Origin: Candidula unifasciata | Taxonomy: Eukaryota > Mollusca > Gastropoda > Stylommatophora > Geomitridae | Assembly: GCA_905116865.2 (NCBI GenBank) | Contig: CAJHNH020006667.1 | Location: 439,012-503,011 of the forward strand | DNA length: 64,000 bases | Direction of reading: 5' to 3' | Part shown: positions 32,551-42,997 of the stretch, piece after piece | How positions within the stretch are numbered: the first letter of the stretch is position 1 | Layout of the letters: each line of letters starts with the position of its first letter | Notes under the pieces: generated by a model | Told to the model about the DNA's origin: nothing | Seen by the model: only the letters and a program-made list of their open reading frames with translations | Database searches by the model: none | Position numbers and translations under genes: made by a program

Positions 32551-34042
32551 TACATTTCAAAGTACACACAACTTTAATGTTGTGTTTTAATTTGTACTCT
32601 TATTCATGGATTCAGGGCCGAATATTTGCGATATCAATAGTACGAGCCAAAGGGTTAATGGTTTCTAGACATAAAAAAAAAAAAAAAAAATTACATTGAT
32701 TTAATAGCATATATAACATACGTTCAACATAAAATTTTAAAACTAACAAGACAAAAGACATGTACATTGGAAAAGGTCAAGAGGTAAACGAAGGCATGTA
32801 CATGGCTAAACACAGTGTGTATTTTTAAGGACCTAATTTTTTAATTACTGTCTGTGAAAATAGTATAACAATTACTGCTATAGTGTGTCCTTTTTTGGGG
32901 GCTACCGTTTTCCACATTAAAGCTATATTTACAATCGGTTCTACATGTTAAATCCCAACAGTATTAGGATGAACCACTTGAGTAGACTGACTGACTTAAG
33001 TATCAGGAAATTACATGATAAATTGTTGAACAACCACATTAGAATAACTGCCACCATTAAGGAATACATGCTCAACCACATGATCCTTCTTCAGTAGACA
33101 ACAACATTACAGCTAAGATCAATTACTAAACAACTTGTATATAGCAGTGATATTATAAACTAACGGTTACATGGCGCTTGAAACATGACGTAATACACAA
33201 ATTTGATTACGGCGCGAAAATAATTGATTTCAAAAAGTCTGCAGTCTTTAAACGTACATGACTAAGTATACATGGATTGAAAAAAAAAAAGGGGGGGGGG
33301 AGGGGGGGGGTAGCTAAAAATAAAGAAGAAACTTATGATAAAGTAAATATATGTGAAATATATTAACACATATACTCTGTCTTTTCTTTGCCCTTTAGTG
33401 AAAGCCTAGTGGAAAGCTAGACATCCCAAAAGCGCATAATACCAGTTATAAAAAAAGGAAACCACACGAAGACGATATAAGTTTTTTTTTTTTTTTTTGA
33501 GAACTCATTCAAGCTGCGATTCGTGAAAAATAAATGATCTCAACCGGATGTGAATTAATGCAGGACTGTAAAAACTTAGCTGATCGAAGGCTTTAAACCT
33601 CCGGAATGGGATAATGTATGATTAGGGAAGGGATGTTGCGGCCGGCAAAAATTGAAAATGCAATATTAAGATAGATTACCCAGTGTCGGCCTCATTGTCT
33701 TGAAACTGATAGTTTCTCAGATACTGCGGTTGTAATTTTCGGGAAATTCTATTTCAGATGAAGAAGCCGTTGAAACAGGATGAACCATAAATAGATAACG
33801 GAGGCAGACATCAGGAAAATATGCCACAAAAAAGTCATACTTAAGCCGAGTGACGACCCGTATTTCTGAGTCGATTGTGGAAGTCGGTAGTGCCATCTAA
33901 TTGAAGGTTACAAACATTAAAACAATTTTTTTGATTTGTTTTTTTAAACTATGCGATTATTCATAATTGTCGCTTTTGTTGTTGGCGCTGTTGCTCTTAT
34001 TCGCTACTGTTCCTCTTTTGTGAATTTAATTAATTTTAGTTT
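32551..34042. other. AT-rich DNA without genes
   Basis: It holds A-runs (32671, 33281), a G-rich run (33290-33309) and a T-run (33482-33499). No ORF, tRNA-like box or dispersed repeat is recognised over about 1.5 kb. Confidence 0.55.
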
Positions 34043-34185
34043 TGTTGTTGTTATTGTTATTGTGGTCGTTGTTGTTGTTGTTGTTCTTCTTCTTCCTCTT
34101 CTTCTTCTTCTTCCTTCTTCTTCTAATTCTTCTTATTCTTCTTGTTCTTGTTCTTGTTCTTGTTCTTCTTCTTCCTTCTTCATGC
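34043..34185. repeat. (GTT)n/(CTT)n imperfect microsatellite
   Basis: Trinucleotide GTT grades into CTT and TTC. The Leu/Val and Ser ORFs are artefacts. Confidence 0.9.
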
Positions 34186-35030
34186 TTCCTGCTCATTCTC
34201 CTCTTGGAATGTTACAACATTACTAAGCCAAGACTAGCGTTTTACCCAGTAAATGAAACGAAAGAAAAACTAGACATCAGACTCAAAATTGTATTTGTAT
34301 TAACAAAGAAAACAAGAATTCTCCATAATGTGTTTATCTTGTACGTTTATTGAGCTCGAATTTACTATCGATTACAACCTAGTAACATGTTCTCCACAGA
34401 ATGTCCATTCCTTTTTGCAAGCAAACTGAATACCACAGAGACTATTATAATAAAACAAATAAGTGAAGCAATAAGTGCCAATCCGTTAGAACGTGCCACT
34501 TTACCCAGGGAAACCAGATCGGCTAATCATGGTTCTGTCTCCTTATGTACATATTTATTTAAGTGAATGTCTTTTGCGCTAGAGTATATGGGCATTCAAT
34601 AGTCTATCAGACAATCAAATAATTTCATTAATGTTGGTTTTAAGTTCTTTCTAAAACTTTTTTTTAAAGCATATGGTTACTGTCTTTCGTGGTTATTTTG
34701 TGTTCTTTCTAATGTGTCAATGACTATTTTATTAAAGTAAAAAAAAAATTAAATGGAACATTTTTTCCCCATCGGTGACCGGGTTGCCCACTGGCTCGCC
34801 GGTAGACGACTTCGTCTTTAGATACTAGTCTCCTGTAATCGTATCAACACTGCAGGAGTCCTTTTCATGTCTCTTAGTCGCGTGACATGGTCACAATTTT
34901 AACCTAAAGCTTTCCCTTAAGGAATGCTAGCTGAACGTGACGATTTTGTCCCCGGCAAAACACCTACCTAGCACCTAAATGAAATGGACGGAGTCTTTTT
35001 ACTTCAGTGGCGCATTATAGACCCATGCTT
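34186..35030. other. AT-rich non-coding DNA
   Basis: No gene is seen. Ends at a (CTT)n run that is the tail of the next LINE. Confidence 0.5.
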
Positions 35031-35455
35031 CTTCTTCTTCTTTTCTTTCTCAAATGCCATGCCGTGTAGTGTTGGTAGCCATGTCTTTCCACAGCTTTCT
35101 GTCTAGTGGAGTGGTTCTCAGCCTGCCAGTCACGACCCCTTTTTTGGGGGTCGAACGACCCTTTCACAGGGCGCGCCTAAGAGCATCGAAAAACATACAT
35201 TCATTGATGTTATGAAGGAAAATAATTGTTTAGGGGTTGTCACAACATGATGGAACTTTATTAAAGGGTGGCGGCATTAGAAAGGTTGAAAGCCATTGGT
35301 CTAGTGAACTTTTAGTCAACTCTGACACAGATGATCCTCCATGGCATGCTGTCAAACTTTCAAGTCTCTTCTCTCTCGGTCTTCCTATGCCTCTATTCCC
35401 CTCCCACTTTCCTACTGTCATGCTGTACTCCAGTTTTCTCCTTCTCAAGACATCG
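35031..35455 (-). mobile_element. LINE 3' fragment split by a SPIN-like MITE
   Basis: The minus-strand reading comes in two halves: RRRKLEYSMTVGKW through RPREKRLESLTACHGGSS (35300-35448), and LDRKLWKDMATNTTRHG (35050-35108). It is followed by (AAG)n at 35031-35045, the insertion tail. Together they form the usual ORF2 C-terminus, interrupted by the MITE at 35109-35298. Same group as the LINE at 22570 (QRERILDSLVAWHG). Confidence 0.78.
35109..35298 (+). mobile_element. SPIN-like hAT MITE, copy C, perfect 8-bp TSD
   Basis: The 190-bp element starts gAGTGGTTCTCAgCCT and ends with the decayed inverse (gttgaaagccattg). Internal blocks 'gggggtcgaacgacc', 'ctttcacagg', 'gcgcctaag' and 'ttatgaaggaaaataattg' match copies A and D. 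The duplication GTCTAGTG is identical on both sides (35101-35108, 35299-35306) and has the central TA. It interrupts a LINE tail, which dates it after that LINE. Confidence 0.92.
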
Positions 35456-36959
35456 ACTAAAAAATTAATCTAAATCCGAGCTAGTGTTGTAGCTTAAAGC
35501 TTTCCTACCGACCTAAAGGGTCTGGGTTCAAAGAAGCAATTAGGCAAACCTTCTGTAATCGTAGATCTTAGGTTCCCAGCATAAAATCGATATCAGGAAA
35601 TGTCATGGGAAGTCAAGACTGCTGTTTCCACCAGCTTTACACTGTAATGCAGTTGGCATGATGTTTGTGTTGGCACCTCTAGCAACTGCCTAACACATTT
35701 AATTCATCTGCAAGCAGTTGGTTTTTGCCTGGACTGTTGTCAAGCTTCTCCCACTAGATAGTGGAAGACAGTATGCGATGTTTTCGCTGACACAGAAATA
35801 CAACAATTCTGTGATGACCCGTTTGTCTTGAAGTTGGCACCGTGACTGCTGACTCCAATGGCGACCGGCGTGATATTGAGCGCAACAAAACACGGTTAGG
35901 GTCACGTGAGAACTTGAGAATAACACTGGCATAGAATGAACCATTTTCTTTACTTAACTCCGTGAAGAATACGAGGTTCGTTGCTTGGTTGACAAGCCGT
36001 TCAGGCTTCGTGGATTCGTTTCCCGGATTGCGATGCTCTGTTCATGGAGATTCAATGGAGTCGTAGCACGAACTACGGAGCTCGTGCTCTATGCGACACT
36101 CTCAAGAGTGACTAACCATTCTGGGGGAGACAGACTGAACAATGTGAGATAACACCCAGAGCTATGAAATCAATCCTCCAGACATTACTTTCACTTTAAA
36201 TTTGACCGTGATCGTAGCCCACATTTTAAATAACCGACGTACACCCATATATACTATTAACACGATCACCAGACTTTCACAAGTGCTCACGCACACATTG
36301 TTATTATTATATCACTATTCTGCTCCCCCAGGGTGCCTCGTGAACGATAAAAGTGCCCGAATAAGAATTATGCTCGCATTTGAGGTTTTTACCTCCTAGA
36401 CAGTTGTCAGGCAGCTCTCTAAGAGGTAAAAATTAATGAAAATTTAGCGTGTTCGTCCCACTATCAAAAGATCGAGTTACGCCAGGCTAAAGTCCCCGAG
36501 GAGGGTGATTTACATTCTGCATAGAAGTCGGGTTGTATTCCCTGTTAGCAGTAAAACACGAGGAAGATGGTTTAAATAACCGCCCCCTTTTCTAAACACT
36601 TTGTAGAGAACACTTTTACGAGTCTGTGCAATGTATTTCTAGAGCGGTCGATATTAGTAATCTATTAGTGTGTTGTTGTGTTAATTTAATATTGTTGTGA
36701 AGACCAGCGCTGCCAGTACTTGGGTTCCTCCCCAAGATTTGGGTTTTTAAATGACGCCTTGGGTTCAAATTTTGAAATCTTGGTTTTCAAAAAAATATAT
36801 ACTTAAAAAACAAAGTGGGTAAATGTTTCGTTTCGTAAATATGAATTTGTACTTTTTTTAAAAATCGATCTTAAGTTTTTTTGTTTTTTTTTAACAGGCT
36901 AATATATTGCCTGGGATTTTGGTCAGCTTAGCTAAAGTTTTGATAAAAATCCCATTGTA
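35456..36959. other. Non-coding DNA with a weak tRNA-like head
   Basis: 'gttgtagcttaaagctt' and 'ggtctgggttcaaag' at 35487-35532 look like a decayed SINE head. Otherwise no gene. A second R4-like word, 'gggaagtcaagactgctg', lies at about 35608. Confidence 0.45.
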
Positions 36960-37535
36960 GACCATTTAAGAATGCATTACGTGGAAAGATGGTCGAAACG
37001 AAGCTCTGAAAAAAAAAATGTATCTGGGACGTCTGCATTGGGCTTTGAGACTATCATCACTATAATCATTATTATTATCATCATCCCGTAATACTGTGTG
37101 TTGTTGGGTCACTAGGTCAGTTGCGATGGACCTCGTGGTTGCATGCTTGAGGCCTGTTCGGCCACTCAGGCTCTGTAACCAAGTCTTTCTTAGTCTGCCT
37201 CTTCTACTCTTTCCTTTTACTGAGCCCGGCAACATTGTTTTTTAGAGGCCGTTAGATCTTATTACATGCCTTTTGACTGTAGTTTAAAGAGGTTCATAGT
37301 TGCCAATGTGCTGTATAATTATATGGCGAACCTCTTCGTTTGCAATGTGGTCTGCATAATATACCAAGAATTGTCCTGAAACATCGCAGTTCCAATGCGT
37401 ATATCTTTCTAACAAGCTCAGCTGTTAAGGTCCAAGTTTCACAGCCATCGTAAATAAACTAATAGCTAGTGCTTTGAGCAATCGAATCTTAGTTTTGCAT
37501 GAAATGTCTTTGGATCTCCATATTTGAGATTATGA
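36960..37535 (-). pseudogene. LINE thumb and C-terminal fragment
   Basis: The minus-strand reading IWRSKDISCKTKIRLLKALA, EEVRHIIIQHIGNYEPL, VIRSNGL, then MLPGSVKGKSRRGRLRKTW is the end of an RTE-type ORF2. One frame holds the last 89 codons (36966-37235); upstream parts need frame changes. An (ATT/ATC)n run at 37065-37085 lies inside the reading. The C-terminus is related to the fragment at 61062. Confidence 0.75.
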
Positions 37536-37716
37536 TTGTTTTAATTTAATATTATTTTGTTTATTTCTATTCAAATCACAATAAATACTGTATAGTTAGG
37601 GCATAGCTGTTACTGCAGTAACAAGTCAAAGTATTGATCTAGTTTCAGATTCCAGGTTTTCCGCCCAAACTTTTTAAGCCTAGGGTTGACTGAGTCAATT
37701 CAATCTTTTAGACTTT

Positions 37717-38896
37717 AGTAGTGGGGTAGCGTAATACGGGCCGCATTTCGATTAAGCCGCCTTCTTTATCCTTAGTAAAAGATGGCGGCCAAAAGTGATT
37801 GGTTCTTTCTGGCGGCTTTATATATCCTTAGTAAATATCGATCGGGTAAGCCGCCCTCTTTGTCCTTAGTAAATATCGATCGGGCGGCTGATGACAGCAC
37901 AAGTGATTGGTTTTAGGGAAAGGTATAGGAAATCTTCATAACTGCAGGTGACAGGTGGCGTTATATAAAACGGGGGCAGGCAGGAACACTATTTAGGTGA
38001 GCAGCGGGGGGGGGGGGGGGCAGGGGACCCGGGGCGACTAATAGAGTTGGTGCGGGTTTATGTGGATGTCTGTATAGGTGATTGTATGAGGGGAGCCGTA
38101 GGTGACAGGTGGCGTTATATAAAACGGGGGGGGGGCAGGCAGGAACACTATTTAGGTGAGCAGCGGGGGCAGGGGACCCGGGGCGACTAGGAAGGCGGCA
38201 TGATGACCGGGGATGTATTAGAAAGGGAAGATTGGGCGCCGGCATCATCATCATCATCTATGTCATGGTAGCGAAGGTCGACCGCTCAACCTATACAAGA
38301 GAACAGACATATAAACATCGATATTTTGTCTCCATAGCAACTGGTTATTCATTGTCGGTATGTTGGGGTGTGGGTATTTTTAGGCGGATTGGTTTAAGGA
38401 AGACAAATATTTCTTTAGTGCAGGGCCAGCTGTTGGTTAAAAGTGGCGGATGATTCATTTCCCCATGGCGGCCAAATCTGCTTGGTCTCTCTGGGAGGCT
38501 GTTCTTTATCCTTAGTAAATATCGATCGGGAGGCTGATGACAGCACACTTGACGGGTTTCAGGGGAAAGACATATGGTGCATAAATCGATATGTTGTCTC
38601 CATAACAAATGGTTATTCATTGTCGGTATGTTGGGGTGTGGGTATTTTCTTCGGGGAAAGGCAAATATTTCTTTAGTGCAGGGCCAGATGTTAGTTAAAG
38701 TGGCGGATTACCGGGGATATATTAGAAAGGGCGACTCGAGCGCCATCATCATCATCTGTGTCATGGTATTGAAGGGATGGTTTGAGCTGTAGTAAAAAGG
38801 AGGACATACGACAGAAGGGTAGCTGTCTTGTCATAGTGTCGAGGGCAGAAGAGAAGGGGCTTACCTGACATCGGTGAGCAGCGCGGCGGGCGGGGC
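37717..38896 (+). repeat. Left arm of the foldback element
   Basis: In order it holds three 'ccttagtaaa' blocks, each followed by 'tatcgatcggg' in the last two (37750-37890), and two copies of a 144-152 bp unit starting 'ggtgacaggtggcg' (37947 and 38101). Next come a (CAT)n core, the word 'ggttattcattgtcggtatg' twice (38342 and 38610), and a GC-rich inner end 'gcgcggcgggcgg'. The arm is thus a mosaic of its own repeats. Confidence 0.88.
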
Positions 38897-39509
38897 GGAA
38901 AACTTTAACAAAGAGGCGACCGTTGTGACATATTATTGGATATTGACCGCTCAAGGAGGGTATGAGTTAAAATAAAAACAATATGGTAATTTATAGCAAA
39001 AAGGCGACTTTTGTGACATATTGAGGAGGCCGACCGCTTATGAAGGGTTTGAGTTGAAGTAAAAAGGGGACGTTATGGCAAAACTAACTAAGAACCGTCC
39101 TTTTTAACTAAAACTTAAACTATCAACATCTAACACTATGACAAGCCGCCCACCCTTCTATTGTACGTTCTCCTTTTTACTATAGCTCAAACCATCCCTG
39201 AGCAGTCGATCTTCGCTCCCATGACACAGATGATGATGATGATGATGATGGCGCTCAAGTCGCCCTTTAGTATATATCCCCGGTCATCAAACCACCTTTC
39301 TAGGTTTCTTTACCTAAACCCTAAAACGCCCCCTCCCCCTCTGCCGGCTGTCACTGCTGCCTATGTCTATTTTCATATCCCGTAACTTGTTTCGTTTTAT
39401 AACATATATATCTCCCGCTAACAACCCACTTCTAATTTTTTTTTTGTCTATTACAGAACCCATAAACCAACACCAACCGTTTTAGTCGCCCTGTCGCCCC
39501 GTGTCCCTT
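38897..39509. repeat. Loop of the foldback element, with a degenerate arm copy
   Basis: The left half has two tandem units of about 95 bp containing 'ggcgac...ttgtgacatat'. The right half (39131-39300) is a diverged direct copy of right-arm segment 39567-39712, including 'ctcctttttactatagctca' and a (GAT)n core. No coding sequence is seen. Confidence 0.7.
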
Positions 39510-40939
39510 GCCCCGCCCGCCGCGCTGCTCACCGATGTCAGGTAAGCCCCTTCTCTTCTGCCCTCGACACTATGACAAGACAGCTACCCTTCTGTCGTAT
39601 GTCCTCCTTTTTACTACAGCTCAAACCATCCCTTCAATACCATGACACAGATGATGATGATGGCGCTCGAGTCGCCCTTTCTAATATATCCCCGGTAATC
39701 CGCCACTTTAACTAACATCTGGCCCTGCACTAAAGAAATATTTGCCTTTCCCCGAAGAAAATACCCACACCCCAACATACCGACAATGAATAACCATTTG
39801 TTATGGAGACAACATATCGATTTATGCACCATATGTCTTTCCCCTGAAACCCGTCAAGTGTGCTGTCATCAGCCTCCCGATCGATATTTACTAAGGATAA
39901 AGAACAGCCTCCCAGAGAGACCAAGCAGATTTGGCCGCCATGGGGAAATGAATCATCCGCCACTTTTAACCAACAGCTGGCCCTGCACTAAAGAAATATT
40001 TGTCTTCCTTAAATCAATCCGCCTAAAAATACCCACACCCCAACATACCGACAATGAATAACCAGTTGCTATGGAGACAAAATATCGATGTTTATATGTC
40101 TGTTCTCTTGTATAGGTTGAGCGGTCGACCTTCGCTACCATGACATAGATGATGATGATGATGCCGGCGCCCAATCTTCCCTTTCTAATACATCCCCGGT
40201 CATCATGCCGCCTTCCTAGTCGCCCCGGGTCCCCTGCCCCCGCTGCTCACCTAAATAGTGTTCCTGCCTGCCCCCCCGTTTTATATAACGCCACCTGTCA
40301 CCTACGGCTCCCCTCATACAATCACCTATACAGACATCCACATAAACCCGCACCAACTCTATTAGTCGCCCCGGGTCCCCTGCCCCCCGCTGCTCACCTA
40401 AATAGTGTTCCTGCCCGCCCCCGTTTTATATAACGCCACCTGTCACCTGCAGTTATGAAGATTTCCTATACCTTTCCCTAAAACCAATCACTTGTGTTGT
40501 CATCAGCACCACGTCGCCTTCCTAGGTTTTCTTTATCGCAAGTCTAAAACGGCTCCCCTCATACAATCACCTATACAGACATCCACATAAACCCGCACCA
40601 ACTCTATTAGTCGCCCCCGGGTCCCTGTCCCCCCCCCCCCCCCCCCCCCCGCTGCTCACCTAAATAGTGTTCCTGCCTGCCCCCGTTTTATATAACGCCA
40701 CCTGTCACCTGCAGTTATGAAGATTTCCTATACCTTTCCCTAAAACCAATCACTTGTGCTGTCATCAGCCGCCCGATCGATATTTACTAAGGACAAAGAG
40801 GGCGGCTTACCCGATCGATATTTACTAAGGATATATAAAGCCGCCAGAAAGAACCAATCACTTTTGGCCGCCATCTTTTACTAAGGATAAAGAAGGCTGC
40901 TTAATCGAAATGCGGCCCGTATTACGCTACTACACTACT
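39510..40939 (-). repeat. Right arm of the foldback element
   Basis: Inverse of the left arm but about 250 bp longer. It carries three copies of the 'gctgctcacctaaatagtg' word (40243, 40390, 40651) where the left arm has two, plus a divergent 'caccacgtcgccttcc' segment near 40508 and a C-run (40630-40650). Confidence 0.88.
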
Positions 40940-40999
40940 GACTTTCATCGCATAAAGGGGGACAACAAGAACAGACTCACCGTCTCTCCCCAACAAGCA

Positions 41000-41125
41000 T
41001 GCCGTAAGAGTATAAATAGGAGTGCATATGCCCAAGAGTTAAGAAATCAACAGTCTGCACACACGTAAGTTTGATCTGTGAAACGGATTTGAGCGCAGCA
41101 CTTAGGTTCAGGAGTAAGACTATTC
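41000..41125 (+). repeat. Interspersed repeat R2, copy 4
   Basis: 'aagcatgccgtaagagta', 'ggagtgcatatgccc' and 'acggatttgagcgcagcac' follow the family order. Truncated 3'. Confidence 0.5.
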
Positions 41126-41333
41126 GATGTTGGAATGCCGTTTACTATCTTTTAAAATGTCGGAACTGCGATCGCTCAGACTGACCCATAAACTATCGCC
41201 ACAGTACTGTCACCCAGGCTAATCTTCAGCTGTAACGTAATAACCGAGCATAATGACTGATGCTATAAACAACACACAGAAATAGTGAGTAAGCATTCGG
41301 GATTGCACAACCAATCAACTTTCAGTATGATAT

Positions 41334-41338
<5 letters not shown>

Positions 41339-41417
<79 letters not shown>
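41339..41417. repeat. (CT)n microsatellite
   Basis: Pure CT run of about 78 bp. Confidence 0.97.
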
Positions 41418-41418
<1 letters not shown>

Positions 41419-42700
41419 GCACGATACCAGTAACAACAAAAGAGCTAATGTGAACACCACTCTGGCGTGATTAAAATAAATACTTCTAGAAAAAGTTGGG
41501 GCGAAGGGGAAGGGGAGGGGTGACGTGTTTCACAACCACGGATTTCCCCAAGTTGATACTATTCTCTTCTCTGTCTCATTCACAGGTCATTTCATTTTCG
41601 CTTGAACGCGGAGCATTTGCATATGTCCTAAATGAATAAAGGGAGATCAACATCTCCGCATCGAGTCTAGTAAAATTAGCGAACACATTATAAATATCCG
41701 CCCCCCCCCCCTTTTTTCCTTCCTCACAATGAAGGAGTCAACGATTCAACAGGATATTATCCATGGAGCCCTGGGCGTACCTGACCGAGAACACTCCAGT
41801 CTCTCGGCACCCTTTTCACTTGCTGCATTTAAATCACACGGCCCTACCCAGCAACAGTCAGTGAAGGACAGTTAAAAGCGGAATTTTGAAGCGGGCAAAA
41901 AGTCGTGCAACATCACAGAAAGCCAATAACAAGATTATTACGTGTAACATGAAACTGGTCAAAAGACTTTTTACCTGGCCATCAGATGAACGAGTTTATT
42001 TTCTGGACCCACTAGGAGCCGGACACAGAACAGCCTCTAGGATAGGAGACTAGCCAAAGTACATTCAACTTTAACGAATCAACGCCGTTCGGATTTTCAC
42101 CTTTAATTTTCGGCACGAGACAACATCTGTTTCGGGCGCTCAAACACTTTACCCTATAGTAACTACCTGGATTACAGTATAGAAGCATTGTTGAACATTT
42201 TCCCTCCTGGAGGAATTAGTCATTTAGTGATTTCTCTCTCTCCTCATCCTCTTTGGCCTCTTTATCCCTCTGTATTCTTGTATGTGTACATGTGCCTCTT
42301 TCTCCCTCTCTACTTTGATGTGATAGTACCTGTAAACTGTTTTTTACTGTTATTTGTTGTTACAACTATTATTAGTATGTGCAATTGTTTGTAAGCATGT
42401 ATACATAAAAATGTTTTTAAATGTATGCTGGAACATAAGGCTAATGTTATATGACAGAAAAATGATAATTTTTGTACACCATAACACACAGGTGTCAGCA
42501 TGTAGGGAGTCGGTAGTCCAGAACCCAAGTTTAAGGCGTTTCCTTCGTGCCAATAAACTGCATGGCTGTCGGGGAGCAGAGTCGTTAACGAAGGCAGTCA
42601 GGTTGTACAGGGGCGACATCTGGCTGATGGACGTTGCGTCCCTGGTTCCTTCCCCAGCACGAGGCTCTACTGGGGTGACCGTTAATAAACCCTAACTTTT
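41418..42700. other. Non-coding DNA
   Basis: No gene. A C-run lies at 41701-41710. From about 42530 the text ('gcatggctgtcggggagcag', 'gaccgttaataaaccc') may be the 5' untranslated part of the following LINE, but this is not certain. Confidence 0.4.
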
Positions 42701-42997
42701 GTATTAATTAAACCCTGGGCAATTCATCTACGTGAAGGACACACCGAATGCCAAACCATCACTGTCTTGTGGGAAGTTCCTGTAAGAACAAAAGCCCGAC
42801 ATAAAATGTGGGTAGGCAGAGCTCATAAGCCCTGGAAGGCAATCAGCCTATGGGAGGGGGAATCCTGAAAATAAACCTCAACCGTCGAAGTCGGAAGATG
42901 TCAGCCTACTTGGCACGGAACTAAAAATCGGGCATCTACACACTAGCGATATGGTCATGCAAACAACTTTATTACGTTATGGTGTCATTCATATGGG

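Larger units (their letters stand above)
37717..40939. mobile_element. 3.2-kb foldback element with giant inverted repeats and 6-bp TSD
   Basis: The left end reads AGTAGTG, two variable bases, then GTAGCGTAATACGGG; the right end is its inverse (22 of 24 terminal bases pair). The duplication GACTTT is perfect at 37711-37716 and 40940-40945. Left arm 37717-38896 (about 1180 bp) pairs with right arm 39510-40939 (about 1430 bp); the loop is 38897-39509. Arms contain internal repeats, for example 'ccttagtaaatatcgatcgg' and 'ggtggcgttatataaaacg'. No transposase, polymerase or capsid reading exists, and ORFs inside are (ATC)n or proline-rich artefacts. Polinton/Maverick elements are known for 6-bp duplications, long inverted repeats and 5'-AG termini, so a non-autonomous relative is possible. 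Other foldback families cannot be excluded. Confidence 0.88.

Noticed and set aside
37961..40433. Proline-rich and poly-Met ORFs in the foldback arms
   Set aside because: They mirror each other across the inverted repeat and derive from (CAT)n and C-rich words.
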